Origin: Rhodopseudomonas palustris HaA2
GTDB lineage: Bacteria; Pseudomonadota; Alphaproteobacteria; Rhizobiales; Xanthobacteraceae
Direction of reading: 5' to 3'
Assembly: GCF_000013365.1 (NCBI RefSeq)
Contig: NC_007778.1
Span: 1,364,001 to 1,428,000, forward strand
DNA: 64,000 bases
The position numbers were made by a program, and so were the translations under genes. The notes under the pieces are model-generated. The model was not told the origin of the DNA. It saw nothing but the letters and a program-made list of their open reading frames with translations, and ran no database searches. This document shows positions 62,697-64,000 of this stretch, one piece after another. Each line of letters opens with the position of its first letter. Position 1 is the first letter of the stretch.

Positions 62697-63418
62697 ACGA
62701 TCGATCCGACCAGGGCAAAGTGATGCCTTTCATTCACGATCTCGGCGATGCGATGCGTCGCAATCCGGTGTCGACCGCGCTGATCGGCATGGGCGTGCTG
62801 TGGCTGTTCACCGGCGGCAAGGCCAAAGAGCGTGCCGCGAGTTTGGCGCACAGCACCGGGCTCGATCGCGTCCCCGACGCCGCATCGGGCGCGATCGATG
62901 CCGGACGCGCGGCGATGCACGACGTCAGGGATCGGGTCAGCGAAACGGTCGCCGGGGTCGGGGATCGCGCCGCCAGTGCGATGCATAGCGTCCAGGACAG
63001 CGGCGCCGCTGCGCTCGATCGCGCCAGCGAATTCGGAAGGCAGATTCCGGAAACCGGCGCCGAACTGCTCGGCGCGGCGCGCTCGCGCCTGACCGAGCTG
63101 TTCAACGAGCAGCCGCTGATGCTCGGCGCGCTCGGGGTGGCGATCGGTGCGGGCATCGCAGCCTCGCTGCCGCGCACAACCGTCGAGGCCGAGCTGTTCG
63201 GCGAAACCAGCGACGAGTTCAAGGCGCAGGCGCGCGGCTTCGTCGAACAGGCCCAGGAGCGAGTCGGCGCGGCCGCGCGGGATGCGGTCGATGCCGCGAC
63301 CGAGGAAGCGCGCCGCCAGGGGCTGACGCCCGAGGGCGTGATGTCGGCTGCAGGCGAGATCGGCGAAAAAGCCAGGCGTGTCGCCGATGCGGCCGAAGAA
63401 AATCTGCGTCTGGAATGA
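62693..63418 (+). CDS. Ala-rich helical membrane protein (DUF3618-like)
   Basis: 241 residues from a GTG whose last two bases begin the stop of the preceding gene (GTGA overlap), with AAAGGAG upstream. It has a hydrophobic segment at about 28-42, repeated amphipathic segments (HDVRDRVSETVAGVGDRAA), a second hydrophobic part at about 140-157 (MLGALGVAIGAGIAASL) and a charged C-terminal helix. The C-terminal half resembles that of the 60470 gene, which suggests they share an ancestor. Confidence 0.78.
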   Translation: MNDRSDQGKVMPFIHDLGDAMRRNPVSTALIGMGVLWLFTGGKAKERAASLAHSTGLDRVPDAASGAIDAGRAAMHDVRDRVSETVAGVGDRAASAMHSVQDSGAAALDRASEFGRQIPETGAELLGAARSRLTELFNEQPLMLGALGVAIGAGIAASLPRTTVEAELFGETSDEFKAQARGFVEQAQERVGAAARDAVDAATEEARRQGLTPEGVMSAAGEIGEKARRVADAAEENLRLE

Positions 63419-63420
63419 GC

Positions 63421-63585
63421 ATGGCGGACATCGACGACAAGGCCCCGAGCGACCGGCCGGACGATGCGATGAAGAGCGGCACCCGTGAGCCCTGGAAGAA
63501 GCCGAACCAGAGTTCGCAGACCAATTCGCAGCCGCCGCCCGACAAGCCGGACCTGGAGCGGTGGCAGGACAGCAACACGCACTGA
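63421..63585 (+). CDS. Small hydrophilic protein, 54 residues
   Basis: ATG two bases after the previous stop, with GGAA upstream. The product is very polar and probably disordered: MADIDDKAPSDRPDDAMKSG, then a region rich in Gln, Ser and Pro and an end ERWQDSNTH. Its position in the operon supports translation. No similarity recognised. Confidence 0.6.
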   Translation: MADIDDKAPSDRPDDAMKSGTREPWKKPNQSSQTNSQPPPDKPDLERWQDSNTH

Positions 63586-63614
63586 CGCGGCGTCCGATCG
63601 TGTCCCAAACGCAG

Positions 63615-63641
63615 CGATGCCCGGCCATGCGCCGGGCATCG
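63615..63641 (+). terminator. Hairpin at the end of the envelope-stress operon
   Basis: An 11-base-pair stem (CGATGCCCGGC with its complement) and CATGC loop, 30 bases past the 54-residue gene. There is no T run, so it may be a weak terminator or an RNA-stability element. Confidence 0.5.
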
Positions 63642-63675
63642 GCGTCTGTAGAGGTCGTGCTGAAGGGAATTGAGG

Positions 63676-64000
63676 ATGGCACGAACGAGCTCCGGATTTC
63701 TGGCATCGCTGGCCATCGTCGCCGGTGCGAGTGCAGCTGGCTGGATCGCGGGGCGCGGTGCCCCTGAGCGTGCCGGCGGCAGGCCACGCGAGGCCGCGAC
63801 GACGATGCCTGCCGCCCCCGCCGTACCGGCGGGGCGGACGCAAGACGATACCGATCCGCCTGCTGCGCGCTTCCATCAACCGCTTCCCGTCCTGCGCCGG
63901 CAATGGAAAGCCGTGCTCCGCGGCACCTACGCGCGCATCAACGACGACCGGCTGATGCTGGTCGCCGCGGGCGTGGTGTTCTACGGCCTGCTGGCGTTGT
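63676..64000 (+). CDS. YihY/virulence factor BrkB family protein, 5' part
   Basis: The gene runs off the right edge, so 108 residues are present. An N-terminal signal-anchor segment (ASLAIVAGASAAGWIAG) and a Pro/Arg-rich linker precede the family start VLRGTYARINDDRLMLVAAG, which begins the six-helix BrkB domain. It is an integral membrane protein of uncertain role, often found beside stress-cluster genes like those upstream. GAGG precedes the ATG. Confidence 0.82.
   Translation, partial: MARTSSGFLASLAIVAGASAAGWIAGRGAPERAGGRPREAATTMPAAPAVPAGRTQDDTDPPAARFHQPLPVLRRQWKAVLRGTYARINDDRLMLVAAGVVFYGLLAL

Noticed and set aside
1-64000. tRNA, rRNA, prophage or insertion sequences
   Set aside because: None recognised. 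The holin-family gene is a chromosomal YqjE-type protein, not a phage remnant.

Overview
The window is GC-rich DNA from an alphaproteobacterium of the Bradyrhizobium/Rhodopseudomonas group, most probably Rhodopseudomonas palustris or a close relative. Three things suggest this: cytochrome b and cytochrome c1 are fused in one gene, small intergenic palindromic repeats of several rhizobial types recur throughout, and DUF6111, EcfG-type and FixK-type features are present. It looks like ordinary chromosome. I see no tRNA, rRNA, insertion sequence, prophage or CRISPR array. About 61 protein genes are supported, most in short operons with ATGA-type overlaps.

Layout. 1-5.4 kb (minus): a MoxR ATPase / DUF58 / DUF4159 / membrane VWA-like module. 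5.7-8.5 kb (plus): DUF1285, Nudix hydrolase, DUF6111 and CCA-adding enzyme. 8.6-10.0 kb (minus): an acidic DUF2158 protein, queE and trmL. 10.3-12.9 kb (plus): the cytochrome bc1 complex (Rieske protein plus fused cytochrome b/c1). 13.1-20.9 kb: dienelactone hydrolase, a short-chain dehydrogenase with pdxH, a DnaJ-like chaperone, an alpha/beta hydrolase, an ECF sigma/anti-sigma pair and fabI. 21.1-21.6 kb: a gene-free stretch with a near-consensus promoter, probably a non-coding RNA. 21.9-25.8 kb: aroC, a class III nucleotide cyclase, clpS and a DUF1194 VWA protein.

26.0-31.0 kb (minus): a carotenoid oxygenase, then a second AAA ATPase / metallopeptidase-VWA / membrane-protein cassette. 31.2-41 kb: an alpha/beta hydrolase and a peptide-uptake locus. 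That locus has an M20 peptidase, two permeases, a fused double ATPase and an MlrC-type M81 peptidase on the minus strand, with the binding protein divergent behind a sigma54-like promoter. 41.1-45.6 kb: a Cys-rich membrane protein and a CBS-domain protein that diverge from a region with two FixK/FNR boxes, followed by a membrane protein, a CHAD protein and a small membrane protein.

45.9-52.8 kb (plus): two ferredoxin-linked 2-oxoacid oxidoreductases (an IorA/IorB pair with extra iron-sulfur domains, and an alpha/beta/gamma enzyme) followed by phenylacetate-CoA ligase. This is probably an oxygen-sensitive route from aromatic 2-oxoacids to aryl-CoA thioesters. 53-56.2 kb and 58.6-60.1 kb (minus): two acyl-CoA dehydrogenases, an unusual crotonase and an acyl-CoA synthetase, which together suggest beta-oxidation of some CoA ester. 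An ExbB-ExbD-TonB operon lies between them. 60.4-64 kb (plus): an envelope-stress cluster (DUF3618-like proteins, a YqjE-type holin-family protein, a 54-residue protein and the start of a YihY/BrkB protein) behind an EcfG-like promoter.

All functions are inferred from sequence motifs recognised by eye. No database search was run.
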